In this document: positions 1 through 5,642 of the stretch, one piece after another | Layout of the letters: each line of letters begins with the position of its first letter | Position numbering within the stretch: the stretch's first letter is position 1 | Assembly (NCBI GenBank): GCA_004211235.1 | Contig: SEEY01000241.1 | Coordinates: 1 to 6,277, forward strand | Source: Rubrivivax sp. | Lineage (GTDB): Bacteria; Pseudomonadota; Gammaproteobacteria; Burkholderiales; Burkholderiaceae | Length of the DNA: 6,277 nt | Direction: 5' to 3' | Program-made: the position numbers and the translations under genes | The notes under the pieces: model-generated | Told to the model about the DNA's origin: nothing | The model's input: only the letters and a program-made list of their open reading frames with translations | The model's database searches: none

Positions 1-318
1 CTGCATGGCGCCCAGGATGCTGAGGTTGATCTTGCCGCCGCGGATCATCGCGAAGCTGTCGTGGCTGCCGAAGATGGCGCTGCCGGGCAGCGTCGTCACC
101 GTTTGCTTGCCGGCGTTGATGAGGTCGGCGTCGACCTCGTCCTCGGTCGGGAAGGGGCCGATGCCGAGCATGCCGTTCTCGCTCTGCAGCCAGACCTCCT
201 TGTCCGCCGGCACATGGTTGGCCACCAGCGTCGGGATGCCGATGCCGAGGTTCACGTAGAAGCCGTCTTCCAGCTCCTGGGCCGCACGGGCGGCCATCTG
301 GTCTTGCGTCCAGGCCAT
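1..318 (-). CDS. scoB: 3-oxoacid (succinyl-CoA:acetoacetate) CoA-transferase subunit B, N-terminal half
   Basis: This is the beta subunit of a family I CoA-transferase. With subunit A it moves CoA between succinyl-CoA and acetoacetate or a related 3-oxoacid in the cytoplasm. Only the first 106 residues are present; the family is usually about 210-220 residues, so the C-terminal half lies beyond the left edge. The family signature LQSENGMLG is seen at residues 44-52, and Glu47 is the expected catalytic glutamate that forms the glutamyl-CoA thioester. A glycine-rich stretch (LGIGIPT, 24-30) precedes it. The start at 318 is well supported: AAGGAGGT lies just upstream, encoded inside the last codons of scoA, and the scoA stop and this start are separated by one base (TGAGATG). 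This implies a translationally coupled operon. The exact substrate (acetoacetate, 3-oxoadipate or other) cannot be settled from half a protein, but succinyl-CoA:3-ketoacid transferase fits best. Confidence 0.93.
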   Translation of the reverse strand, partial: MAWTQDQMAARAAQELEDGFYVNLGIGIPTLVANHVPADKEVWLQSENGMLGIGPFPTEDEVDADLINAGKQTVTTLPGSAIFGSHDSFAMIRGGKINLSILGAMQ

Positions 319-319
319 C

Positions 320-1027
320 TCAAACCTCCTTCTTCGGGGACAACGTCTTCTTCTCGATGCGCTTTTCGGGGTTGGCGTTCAAGACGATGCGATGCACGTA
401 GATGCCGGGCAGGTGGACGTCGTCCGGGTCGATCTCGCCCACCTCGACGATCTGCTCGACCTCGACGACGGTCAGCTTGCCGGCCATCGCCGCCGCCGGG
501 TTGAAGTTGCGCGCCGTGCGGCGGAACACGAGGTTGCCGCTGCGGTCGGCCTTGTACGCCTTCACGAGCGACACGTCCGGCGTCAGCGCCTTCTCCAGGA
601 TGTAGGTCTCGCCGTCGAACTCGCGCGTCTCCTTGCCTTCGGCGATCAGCGTGCCGACGCCGGTGCGCACGAAGAAGGCCGGAATGCCGGCGCCGCCGGC
701 GCGCAGCTTCTCGGCCAGCGTGCCCTGCGGCGTGAACTCCAGCTCCAGTTCGCCGGCCAGGTACTGGCGCTCGAACTCCTTGTTCTCGCCGACATAGCTG
801 GAAATCATCTTGCGGATCTGGCGCGTCTCCAGCAGCTGGCCGAGGCCGAAGCCGTCGACGCCCGCGTTGTTGGAGATCACCGTCAGGTCCTTTTTGCCGC
901 TGTCGCGCAGCGCCGCGATCAGCGCCTCCGGGATGCCGCACAGGCCAAAGCCGCCGACGGCCAGCAACTGCCCGTCCTCCACGACGCCACGAAGCGCTTC
1001 TGCAGCGCTCGGGTACACCTTGTTCAT
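320..1027 (-). CDS. scoA: 3-oxoacid (succinyl-CoA:acetoacetate) CoA-transferase subunit A
   Basis: This is the alpha subunit (235 residues, normal length for the family) of the heterodimeric family I CoA-transferase completed by the next gene. It provides the CoA-binding Rossmann-like half; the catalytic glutamate is in subunit B. The family signature runs from D18-G19 through [11 protein letters not shown] (23-33). SNNAG (52-56) and the later [11 protein letters not shown] block (102-112) are also typical of the family. The start at 1027 is chosen because GGAGA lies seven bases upstream (1035-1039) and the protein begins at the usual N-terminus. The stop at 320-322 abuts the scoB start, so the two subunits are made together. 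Upstream, the gene faces a divergent PAS/LuxR-type regulator across a region with strong inverted repeats, which suggests local control. A 3-oxoadipate CoA-transferase is the main alternative, but no aromatic-degradation genes are visible. Confidence 0.94.
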   Translation of the reverse strand: MNKVYPSAAEALRGVVEDGQLLAVGGFGLCGIPEALIAALRDSGKKDLTVISNNAGVDGFGLGQLLETRQIRKMISSYVGENKEFERQYLAGELELEFTPQGTLAEKLRAGGAGIPAFFVRTGVGTLIAEGKETREFDGETYILEKALTPDVSLVKAYKADRSGNLVFRRTARNFNPAAAMAGKLTVVEVEQIVEVGEIDPDDVHLPGIYVHRIVLNANPEKRIEKKTLSPKKEV

Positions 1028-1064
1028 GCCGTTGTCTCCATCAACACCTCGGGAAGGCGCAGAG

Positions 1065-1099
1065 CGTAGCCGCGCCAGGCTACGTATGGCGTTACGTAG
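1065..1099. promoter_or_regulatory. overlapping TACG inverted repeats, candidate operator of the scoAB / LuxR-type divergent region
   Basis: Two perfect 7-base-arm dyads, each with a 6-base spacer, overlap in the middle of the divergent intergenic region. CGTAGCC (1065-1071) pairs with GGCTACG (1078-1084). CTACGTA (1080-1086) pairs with TACGTAG (1093-1099). The central half-site serves both dyads. The array is 38-72 bases upstream of the scoA start, a position suited to an activator or repressor of scoAB. The obvious candidate ligand is the divergently encoded LuxR-type regulator, since dimeric HTH proteins bind such dyads. That assignment is inference. No convincing sigma-70 hexamers were found for either gene, which would fit an activator-dependent promoter. 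Confidence 0.55.
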
Positions 1100-1189
1100 A
1101 ATTGCCTAATCCCTTCAACGCTCCGGATCGCTCGCCTGCCGCATCTTGCCGGTCGCGGCGGACACGAACCGACTCTCCACCGCCACCGC

Positions 1190-1741
1190 TTGAGCGCCAC
1201 GTTGCCCGACTACCGCCTGGCCTTCGACCTCGCCCCCATCGGCCTGATCCTGTCCGAGCAGCGCGTCGTGCGTGACTGCAACCAGCAGGTGCTGGCCATC
1301 TTCGGTGCGCGGCGCGAGCAGCTCGTCGGCCACAGCTTCGAGCAGCTTTATCCGTCCCATGCGGAGTTCGAGCGCACCGGCGACCGCATCGTCGCCAGCC
1401 TTGATGCGCGCGGCTGCTACGGCGACGACCGCGTCATGAAGCGCTTCGACGGCAGCCTGTTCTGGTGCCATGTCAGCGGCCGGGCACTGGACCCGCGCGA
1501 CCCCCACGCCCGCGGCATCTGGAGCTTCGAGGACCTGTCCGCCCGGCGTGGCCTGACGGTCGAACTGACGCCGCGCGAGCGCGAGATCGCCGCCCTGCTC
1601 ATCGACGGCCTGACCAGCAAGCTGATCGGCCGGCGGCTGGCCATCAGCCATCGCACGGTGGACGTCTACCGCGCGCGGCTGATGAAGAAGTTCCAGGCCG
1701 CCAGCACGCCCGACCTGATCCACAAACTCCTGTCCGCATGA
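1190..1741 (+). CDS. PAS domain plus LuxR-type HTH transcriptional regulator (TTG start)
   Basis: This is a 183-residue cytoplasmic DNA-binding regulator. Residues about 8-115 form a PAS-like sensor domain, from YRLAFDLAPIGL to GIWSFEDLSARR. Residues about 124-183 form a LuxR/FixJ-type four-helix HTH: LTPRERE (126-132), GLTSKLIGRRLAIS (140-153) and the recognition helix RTVDVYRARLMKK (155-167). There is no receiver domain and no phospho-acceptor motif, so control is probably through a ligand or cofactor in the PAS fold. No ATG or GTG lies in frame between the upstream stop (1097-1099) and the PAS domain. TTG at 1190 gives a PAS domain starting at residue 8; TTG at 1202 is the alternative. Neither has a good ribosome-binding site. 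The gene diverges from scoAB and its stop overlaps the start of the DUF3667 gene by four bases. A role in controlling scoAB is inference from position. Confidence 0.82.
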   Translation: MSATLPDYRLAFDLAPIGLILSEQRVVRDCNQQVLAIFGARREQLVGHSFEQLYPSHAEFERTGDRIVASLDARGCYGDDRVMKRFDGSLFWCHVSGRALDPRDPHARGIWSFEDLSARRGLTVELTPREREIAALLIDGLTSKLIGRRLAISHRTVDVYRARLMKKFQAASTPDLIHKLLSA

Positions 1742-2682
1742 CCCACCACGCGCCCGAGCTGCCCTACTGCCGCAACTGCCACTTCACGCTCGCCGCGCCG
1801 CGCCCCGTGTACTGCGGGCATTGCGGCCAGGAGACGGACCTGCACCCGCCGTCGGTGCGGGAGATGTTCACCGAATACCTCGGCCACTACGTCGCCTTCG
1901 ACGGCCCGCTGTGGCGCACGCTGTGGGCGCTGCTCGCCCTGCCCGGCCACCTCACCAACGCCTACTTCCACGGCAAGCGGCGGCGCTACGTGCTGCCGCT
2001 GCGGGTCTACCTGAGCGCGAGCTTCGTCTTCTTCATCGGCCTGGCACTGGTGCCACAGGGTCCGACCCGGACCGTCGAGCCGGAGGACGCCGTCGTCAAC
2101 GAACCGGGCAAGCCGGTGCGGCTGCGCGTCAAGCCCGGCATGACACCCGCCGAAACGGCGAAGGCTGCCGCAGCCGCATCCCGAGGCACCAGCTCGCCGG
2201 ACGGCGCGGTGAAGATCAGCTCCAAGTTCGGCGACTGCAATCTCGCCCAGCCCGAAACATGCAGCCGTGCCGAGCGCTGGGCGACCGACCTTGCCAACAG
2301 GGCGGAGTCGATGACGTTCGACCAGTGGAAGGCACGGGCTCGGGCGCTGGCGCCCTACGCCATGCTGGCGATGCAGCCCATCTTCGCGGCACTGCTGCTG
2401 CTGATGTTCGCCGGCCGCGGCCGCCGCTACGCCGAGCATTTCGTGTTCTCGCTGCACAGCCACAGCCTGTGGTTCCTCGCGGTGCTGCTGGCCGTGGCCA
2501 CCCGTCTGGAAGGCCCGGTGATGCTCGCCGTGTTCGTGCACGGCCTCGTGGCGATGCAGCGGGTCTACGGGCTGGGCCGGTGGGGCGCGGCCTGGCGCGG
2601 CGCGCTGCTCAGCGGCCTGTACTTCGTGCTGCTTGCGGTCGTCGCGCTGACGCTGGCGGCGCTGATCGCGGCGACGGCGTGA
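1738..2682 (+). CDS. DUF3667-family zinc-ribbon integral membrane protein
   Basis: This is a 314-residue protein of unknown function. The N-terminus carries a zinc-ribbon-like pair of knuckles, CRNC (11-14) and CGHC (26-29). Next comes the family-type block around LWRTLWALLALPGHLTNAYFHGKRRRYVLPLRVYLSAS (in parts, residues 58-95), which leads into the first membrane segment (about 88-105). A hydrophilic loop of roughly 100 residues (107-205) follows. It is rich in Ala, Thr and Pro and has two cysteines (C167, C175) that could pair if it is periplasmic. Hydrophobic segments follow at about 208-226, 240-255, 259-275 and 288-312, with the family-like EHFVFSLHSHSLWF at 233-246. The start at 1738 is set by the ATGA overlap with the regulator and the zinc-ribbon N-terminus; the frame is open further upstream but lies inside the regulator gene. 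Coupling to the regulator suggests a shared process, not yet known. Confidence 0.85.
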   Translation: MTHHAPELPYCRNCHFTLAAPRPVYCGHCGQETDLHPPSVREMFTEYLGHYVAFDGPLWRTLWALLALPGHLTNAYFHGKRRRYVLPLRVYLSASFVFFIGLALVPQGPTRTVEPEDAVVNEPGKPVRLRVKPGMTPAETAKAAAAASRGTSSPDGAVKISSKFGDCNLAQPETCSRAERWATDLANRAESMTFDQWKARARALAPYAMLAMQPIFAALLLLMFAGRGRRYAEHFVFSLHSHSLWFLAVLLAVATRLEGPVMLAVFVHGLVAMQRVYGLGRWGAAWRGALLSGLYFVLLAVVALTLAALIAATA

Positions 2683-2697
2683 TCAGGTGAACACGCC
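2676..2697. terminator. possible bidirectional hairpin over two abutting stop codons
   Basis: GGCGTG (2676-2681) and CACGCC (2692-2697) form a perfect 6-base stem with a 10-base loop. The loop and stem edge contain both stop codons of the converging DUF3667 and dioxygenase genes. There is no T-run on either side, so this is at best a weak or Rho-assisted terminator. It is listed because there is no other room for transcription to end between the two genes. Confidence 0.25.
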
Positions 2698-3525
2698 CTG
2701 GCGCAGCCATTTCGTCGCCACCCACTTCTCGCCCTCCACGACCGGCGAGCCGCCGTGCAGGGTCTGCGTGGCCGGGTGCGGCCGGTCGTAGCTGAAGAAC
2801 ACCGCATTGCCCTTGACGGGGGCGACGTCCAGGCCGATGTCCGGGAAGATCGTCGCGCCGCCCGCCGCTGGCGTGTTCAGGTAGATCACCAGCGTGGCCA
2901 CGCGCTGGCCGCCGCGCTTGAGGATGTTGGGCGTGCTGACGTGGCCGGGGTCGAAGTAGTCGTAGTGCGGCTGGTACTCCGCGCCCGGTCGGTAGCGCAG
3001 CACCTGCAGGCCTTCGCCGTGGTCCAGCGGCCAGCGCAGCAGCGTGGCGATGCGCGATTCCACCTTGCGGATCAGCTCGGTCTCGCAGCGCTCGAAGAAC
3101 ATGCCGTCGCTGGTGCGCGCGGCATTCACCTCGCTGCCATCGGCGGCGGTCGCGACCGTCTCGGAGCGCGCCAGCCGCTTGCCGGCGAGCGCCATGATGC
3201 CGTCGCACTCCTCCTCCGACAGCAGGTCGCCGAAGACGATGACGCGGGGCTGGCGCAAGGCCATCAACACCTTGACGGCGCGATCGCCGGTGTCGATGAC
3301 GGGCGCGAAGCGGCTCAGGTCCGGTTCGGGCAGGCCGCGCACGGCGCCGGGCGGCGGCGTCAGCGTGGCCGACTGGCCGAGCGTGCGCGCCAGCGCCTGG
3401 CGGGCGACGGATTCGTCCCAATCGCTGCCGAGCATGGCGGCCAGGATGCTCTCGGAGGCATGGCCGGCGCGGCTCTGCTCCGCGATCCACTCGCAGAGCT
3501 CGGGGGTGATGACTTGTTGGCTCAT
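2683..3525 (-). CDS. 2-oxoglutarate/Fe(II)-dependent dioxygenase, prolyl 4-hydroxylase type
   Basis: This is a 280-residue non-haem iron dioxygenase that couples 2-oxoglutarate decarboxylation to hydroxylation of a substrate. Residues 1-90 form a helical N-terminal region of unknown role. The catalytic double-stranded beta-helix spans about 95-278. Visible active-site residues are the HxD pair H187/D189 (in YQPHYDYFDP), the distal H257 (LHGGSPV) and K267 ten residues later, expected to bind the 2-oxoglutarate carboxylate. AARTSDGMFF (135-144) and ATLVIYLNTPAAGGATIFP (210-228) match the P4H family. The start at 3525 has AAGGG seven bases upstream. The frame stays open to 3717, but that would run into yaaA across an intergenic repeat. 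The substrate may be a peptidyl proline or another amino-acid side chain; the sequence does not tell. The gene lies downstream of yaaA on the same strand, and its stop touches that of the convergent DUF3667 gene. Confidence 0.9.
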   Translation of the reverse strand: MSQQVITPELCEWIAEQSRAGHASESILAAMLGSDWDESVARQALARTLGQSATLTPPPGAVRGLPEPDLSRFAPVIDTGDRAVKVLMALRQPRVIVFGDLLSEEECDGIMALAGKRLARSETVATAADGSEVNAARTSDGMFFERCETELIRKVESRIATLLRWPLDHGEGLQVLRYRPGAEYQPHYDYFDPGHVSTPNILKRGGQRVATLVIYLNTPAAGGATIFPDIGLDVAPVKGNAVFFSYDRPHPATQTLHGGSPVVEGEKWVATKWLRQGVFT

Positions 3526-3535
3526 TGATGCACCC

Positions 3536-3602
3536 TTCGCGCTACGCGCTGTCCCGCCAAGCGGGGGTGAGCTTGCTTGGGACGGCCCTGCGCTGCGCTC
3601 AT
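3536..3602. repeat. imperfect inverted repeat, likely dispersed intergenic element
   Basis: The gap between yaaA and the dioxygenase gene contains GTCCC (3551-3555) with CAAGC (3558-3562), facing GCTTG (3571-3575) with GGGAC (3579-3583). This is a two-part stem with a small internal loop and an 8-base G-rich terminal loop. The flanks are related inverted GCGCT/AGCGC-rich runs (GCGCTACGCGCT on the left, CTGCGCTGCGCTC on the right). The layout resembles intergenic elements I associate with Burkholderiales genomes; that is recollection, not a search. The yaaA stop codon lies in its right end. It could also act as an mRNA hairpin between the two genes. Confidence 0.45.
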
Positions 3603-4378
3603 AACTTGCGACGAAAAACCAGATGATCGGGCGCGGACGCCTCGGCGGCCCAACGATAGCCGTCCAGATCGAAAGCCTTGAGGCCTTCAGTCGTCTCCAG
3701 GCGCTGCTGGATGGCAAAGCGCGCCATCAGGCCCCGGGCGCGCTTGGCGAAGAAGCTGATGATCTTGTACTCGCCGTTCTTCCAGTCCTCGAACTGGCAG
3801 TCCACCACCCTGGGCTTGAGCGCCTTGCGGTCGGCAGCGCGGAAGTATTCCTGCGAGGCCAGGTTGACGATGACCGGCGCCTTCTCCGCTCGGGCGAGCT
3901 TGTTGAGGTGCAACGCCAGGCGGTCGCCCCACCAGTCGTACAGGTTCGCGCCGGCGGGCGTGGCCAGGCGGGTGCCCATCTCCAGCCGGTAGGGCTGCAT
4001 GCGGTCCAGCGGCCGCAGGATGCCGTAGAGGCCCGACAGCATGCGGACGTGCGCCTGGGCCCAGGCGATGTCGTCGGCGCTCAGCGTCTTCGCGTCCAGC
4101 CCGTCGTAGACATCGCCGTTGAAGGCCAGCACCGCCGGCTTGCTGTTGCGCTCGGTGAAGCGCGGGCGCCAGGCGGCGTAGCGGTCGACATTGAGCTGGG
4201 CCAGCGGCTCCGACAGGTCCATCAGCGCGCGCACATCGGCCACCGTCTTGCTGCGCAGCACGTCGATCAAGGCCGCCGTGTCATCGAGGAACTGCGGGCG
4301 CGTCAGCGCCGGGGCCAGCTCGGCTGGCGTCGGCGTGTCGTAGTCGAGGGACTTGGCGGGCGAAAGCAGAAACAGCAT
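3599..4378 (-). CDS. yaaA: peroxide stress protein YaaA (DUF328)
   Basis: This 259-residue protein is almost the same length as E. coli YaaA (258). The family lowers free intracellular iron during hydrogen peroxide stress, limiting Fenton damage, and has a DNA-binding helix-hairpin-helix-like fold. Family motifs run the whole length: LSPAKSLDY (5-13), LSGLYGILRPLD (114-125), YRLEMGT (130-136), NLASQEYF (172-179) and ISFFAKRARG (207-216). The start at 4378 gives the canonical MxFLLSPAK N-terminus. No good ribosome-binding site is visible: the nearest purine-rich run, AAAGAGACG, is about 15 bases away, so initiation may be weak or depend on read-through from upstream. The gene lies 38 bases downstream of the sulfur permease gene with no terminator seen, so co-transcription with the bigR operon is possible. 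Its stop falls in an intergenic repeat. Confidence 0.95.
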   Translation of the reverse strand: MLFLLSPAKSLDYDTPTPAELAPALTRPQFLDDTAALIDVLRSKTVADVRALMDLSEPLAQLNVDRYAAWRPRFTERNSKPAVLAFNGDVYDGLDAKTLSADDIAWAQAHVRMLSGLYGILRPLDRMQPYRLEMGTRLATPAGANLYDWWGDRLALHLNKLARAEKAPVIVNLASQEYFRAADRKALKPRVVDCQFEDWKNGEYKIISFFAKRARGLMARFAIQQRLETTEGLKAFDLDGYRWAAEASAPDHLVFRRKL

Positions 4379-4416
4379 GGGCGCGGATTTTGGCGTCTCT
4401 TTGCGGGCTCATCCGG

Positions 4417-4836
4417 TCAGGCGCCGCCGCGTCGCTGCAGCAGCTCGAACACGCCCATGCCCGCAATCATGGCGGCGACGAAAACGACCGCCTTGAGCTC
4501 GCCCATCCCCAGCGCCACGAGCGCCGGCCCGGGGCAGAACCCGGCCAGTCCCCAGCCGGCACCGAACAGCACGCTGCCACCGACCAGCCGCGCATCGATC
4601 CGGCCGGCCTGCGGCAACTTCATGCCCAGGCCGAGCCACGTGGTCGTGCGCCGGCGGGCCATTGCGAAGGCGACCAGCCCCACCGCGATGGCACCGATCA
4701 TCACGAGGGCCAGCGACGGGTCCCAGGCGCCCGCCAGGTCCAGAAAACCGAGCACCTTGGCCGGGTCGGCCATGCCGGACACGATCAGGCCGATGCCGAA
4801 CACGAGGCCGGCGAGCAGTGAGGTGAAGAGCGGCAT
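4417..4836 (-). CDS. YeeE/YedE-type permease subunit (DUF6691, PmpB-like)
   Basis: This is a 139-residue inner-membrane protein and the second of two half-size YeeE/YedE subunits. The family imports or exports sulfur compounds; thiosulfate is established for some YeeE members. The motif SGMADPAKVLGFLDLAGAWDP (in parts, 20-40) and a GWGLAGFCPGPALVALG block (94-110) with conserved C101 identify the DUF6691 branch. Four hydrophobic segments lie at about 3-21, 43-60, 84-103 and 115-133. The start at 4836 begins at the first membrane helix, nine bases after the stop of the preceding permease gene, with only a weak GAGA-type ribosome-binding site. The pair corresponds to the PmpA/PmpB permeases of bigR operons in Xylella and Agrobacterium. 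I do not assign A or B firmly. The substrate is inferred from context: sulfite, thiosulfate or persulfide sulfur. Confidence 0.88.
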   Translation of the reverse strand: MPLFTSLLAGLVFGIGLIVSGMADPAKVLGFLDLAGAWDPSLALVMIGAIAVGLVAFAMARRRTTTWLGLGMKLPQAGRIDARLVGGSVLFGAGWGLAGFCPGPALVALGMGELKAVVFVAAMIAGMGVFELLQRRGGA

Positions 4837-4845
4837 GGCGCTGTC

Positions 4846-5280
4846 TCAGAGGCCGGCGGCGTGCCGCAGCAGGAACACGGTGGCGAAGCCGGCGCCCATG
4901 AAGGTCAAGGTCGCGACCAGGGAGCGCGGCGACAGGCGCGAAAGGCCGCAGACGCCGTGCCCGCTGGTGCAGCCGGCACCGTAGCGCGTGCCGACACCCA
5001 CCAGCAGCCCGGCGACGACCAGCATCGTCCAGCCGGCATCGATGCGCGGCGTCGGTACGGCCGCGAACAGGGCGTAGGCCCACGGCGCGGCGACGAGCCC
5101 GAGCAGGAAGGCGCCGCGCCAGCCGAGGTCGCCGCGCACCGGCCGGAGCAGCCCGCCCAGCACGCCGCTGATGCCGGCGATGCGGCCGTTGAGCAGCACG
5201 AACATCGCTGCAGCGACGCCGATCAGCACGCCGCCCGCCAGAGAGGCGAAAGGTGTGAAAGCCTGCCAGGCAATGGTCAT
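4846..5280 (-). CDS. YeeE/YedE-type sulfur permease subunit (PmpA-like)
   Basis: This is a 144-residue inner-membrane protein, the first of the two half-size YeeE/YedE subunits. It carries the family motifs [17 protein letters not shown] (29-45) and [15 protein letters not shown] (101-115). C104 and C111 are the likely residues that handle transported sulfur species. Hydrophobic segments lie at about 13-32, 57-75, 84-98 and 121-137. The start at 5280 is fixed by AGGAGG four bases upstream and by the ATGA overlap with the bigR stop (5277-5279), so it is translationally coupled to the repressor. An open frame continues upstream to 5496, but it lies inside bigR. Together with the downstream subunit it probably forms a complete transporter in one module with the persulfide sensor and dioxygenase. 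Direction of transport is unknown. Confidence 0.9.
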   Translation of the reverse strand: MTIAWQAFTPFASLAGGVLIGVAAAMFVLLNGRIAGISGVLGGLLRPVRGDLGWRGAFLLGLVAAPWAYALFAAVPTPRIDAGWTMLVVAGLLVGVGTRYGAGCTSGHGVCGLSRLSPRSLVATLTFMGAGFATVFLLRHAAGL

Positions 5281-5597
5281 GACGCCTCCTGCGGGCAGTA
5301 GAGGTCGTACAGCACCGCCAGCATCTGCAGCAGCCGGGCATCGGCCACGCTGTAGAAGATGCGCTTGCCGTCGCGGCGCGTGTCCACCACGCCCTCCCCG
5401 CGCAGCACGCCCAGTTGCTGCGACAGCGTGGGCTGGTGGATGCCGAGCGTCTCTTCCAGGTCGCCAACGGCCATTTCCCCCTGCGACAGCTGGCACAGCA
5501 GCAGCAGGCGGTCTTCGTTGGCCAGCACCTTCAAAGCGGCGACGGCCTGCCCGGCGGCCTGGCGCAGCCGGTCCGGGTCGATGGTGGTGGTTGTCAT
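5277..5597 (-). CDS. bigR: ArsR-family persulfide-sensing repressor BigR/SqrR type
   Basis: This is a 106-residue winged-helix repressor. The HTH is at about 43-66, with the recognition segment HQPTLSQQLGVLR (54-66), followed by the wing GKRIFYSV (77-84). It has two cysteines, C35 and C101, spaced 66 residues apart. That equals the spacing of the redox cysteines reported for BigR (C42/C108) and SqrR (C41/C107), which form a di- or polysulfide bridge on exposure to sulfane sulfur and release DNA. No metal-site CxC of classical ArsR/SmtB is present. The start at 5597 has AGGAGG six bases upstream. The long open extension to 6113 is antisense to the dioxygenase gene and is rejected. The gene heads a minus-strand operon with two permeases and faces a persulfide dioxygenase gene across a shared operator/promoter, so autoregulation is expected. 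Confidence 0.93.
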   Translation of the reverse strand: MTTTTIDPDRLRQAAGQAVAALKVLANEDRLLLLCQLSQGEMAVGDLEETLGIHQPTLSQQLGVLRGEGVVDTRRDGKRIFYSVADARLLQMLAVLYDLYCPQEAS

Positions 5598-5613
5598 CGC
5601 TCGCCTCCTCTCG

Positions 5614-5641
5614 TTGACTTCATAATATCTATAAATATAAT
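5614..5641 (+). promoter_or_regulatory. sigma-70 promoter for the persulfide dioxygenase gene
   Basis: TTGACT (5614-5619) and a perfect TATAAT (5636-5641) are separated by 16 bases. Transcription would start near 5648, leaving a leader of about 25 bases before the start at 5673. GGAGG at 5664-5668 is the ribosome-binding site. The -10 lies in the right arm of the 22-base dyad, so a bound repressor would block it. Confidence 0.75.
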
Positions 5642-5642
5642 G
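5621..5642. promoter_or_regulatory. AT-rich dyad, candidate BigR operator
   Basis: CATAATAT (5621-5628) and ATATAATG (5635-5642) are inverted arms matching at 7 of 8 positions around a 6-base spacer whose centre is TATA. The whole 22 bases are symmetric at 9 of 11 pairs. Base composition here is strongly AT-rich in an otherwise GC-rich window. AT-rich palindromes are the known target type of BigR-like repressors. The dyad covers the -10 boxes of both divergent promoters, consistent with simultaneous repression of bigR and the dioxygenase gene. Confidence 0.72.

Noticed and set aside
392..1069. A 225-codon plus-strand open frame opposite scoA
   Set aside because: It has repetitive Leu/Ala/Asp/Arg/His composition typical of the antisense of GC-rich coding DNA, and scoA on the minus strand has full family signatures.
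1028..1189. Sigma-70 promoters for scoA or the LuxR-type gene
   Set aside because: TTGAAG on the minus strand (1118-1113) and TTGCC-type hexamers on the plus strand have no acceptable -10 at 16-18 bases, so only the inverted repeats are annotated.
1465..1737. Upstream extension of the DUF3667 frame into the regulator gene
   Set aside because: The extra residues are Arg/Pro-rich shadow sequence of the LuxR-type HTH. The zinc-ribbon knuckles place the true N-terminus at 1738.
1666..2541. A 291-codon minus-strand open frame opposite the DUF3667 gene
   Set aside because: It is His/Arg/Gln-rich with no domain, and the plus strand encodes a coherent zinc-ribbon membrane protein starting in an ATGA overlap.
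3526..3717. N-terminal extension of the dioxygenase gene to 3717
   Set aside because: The frame crosses the intergenic repeat and overlaps the yaaA C-terminus. The ATG at 3525 has an AAGGG ribosome-binding site and a plausible protein start.
4379..4416. Possible terminator or promoter between the permease gene and yaaA
   Set aside because: No stable symmetric stem with a T-run and no sigma-70-like hexamers were found in these 38 bases.
3623..4984. A 453-codon plus-strand open frame opposite yaaA and the permease genes
   Set aside because: Its product is low-complexity, Arg/Ala/Gly/Pro-rich with no recognisable domain. The opposite strand carries two well-conserved families across the same bases. 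Long antisense frames are expected at this GC content.
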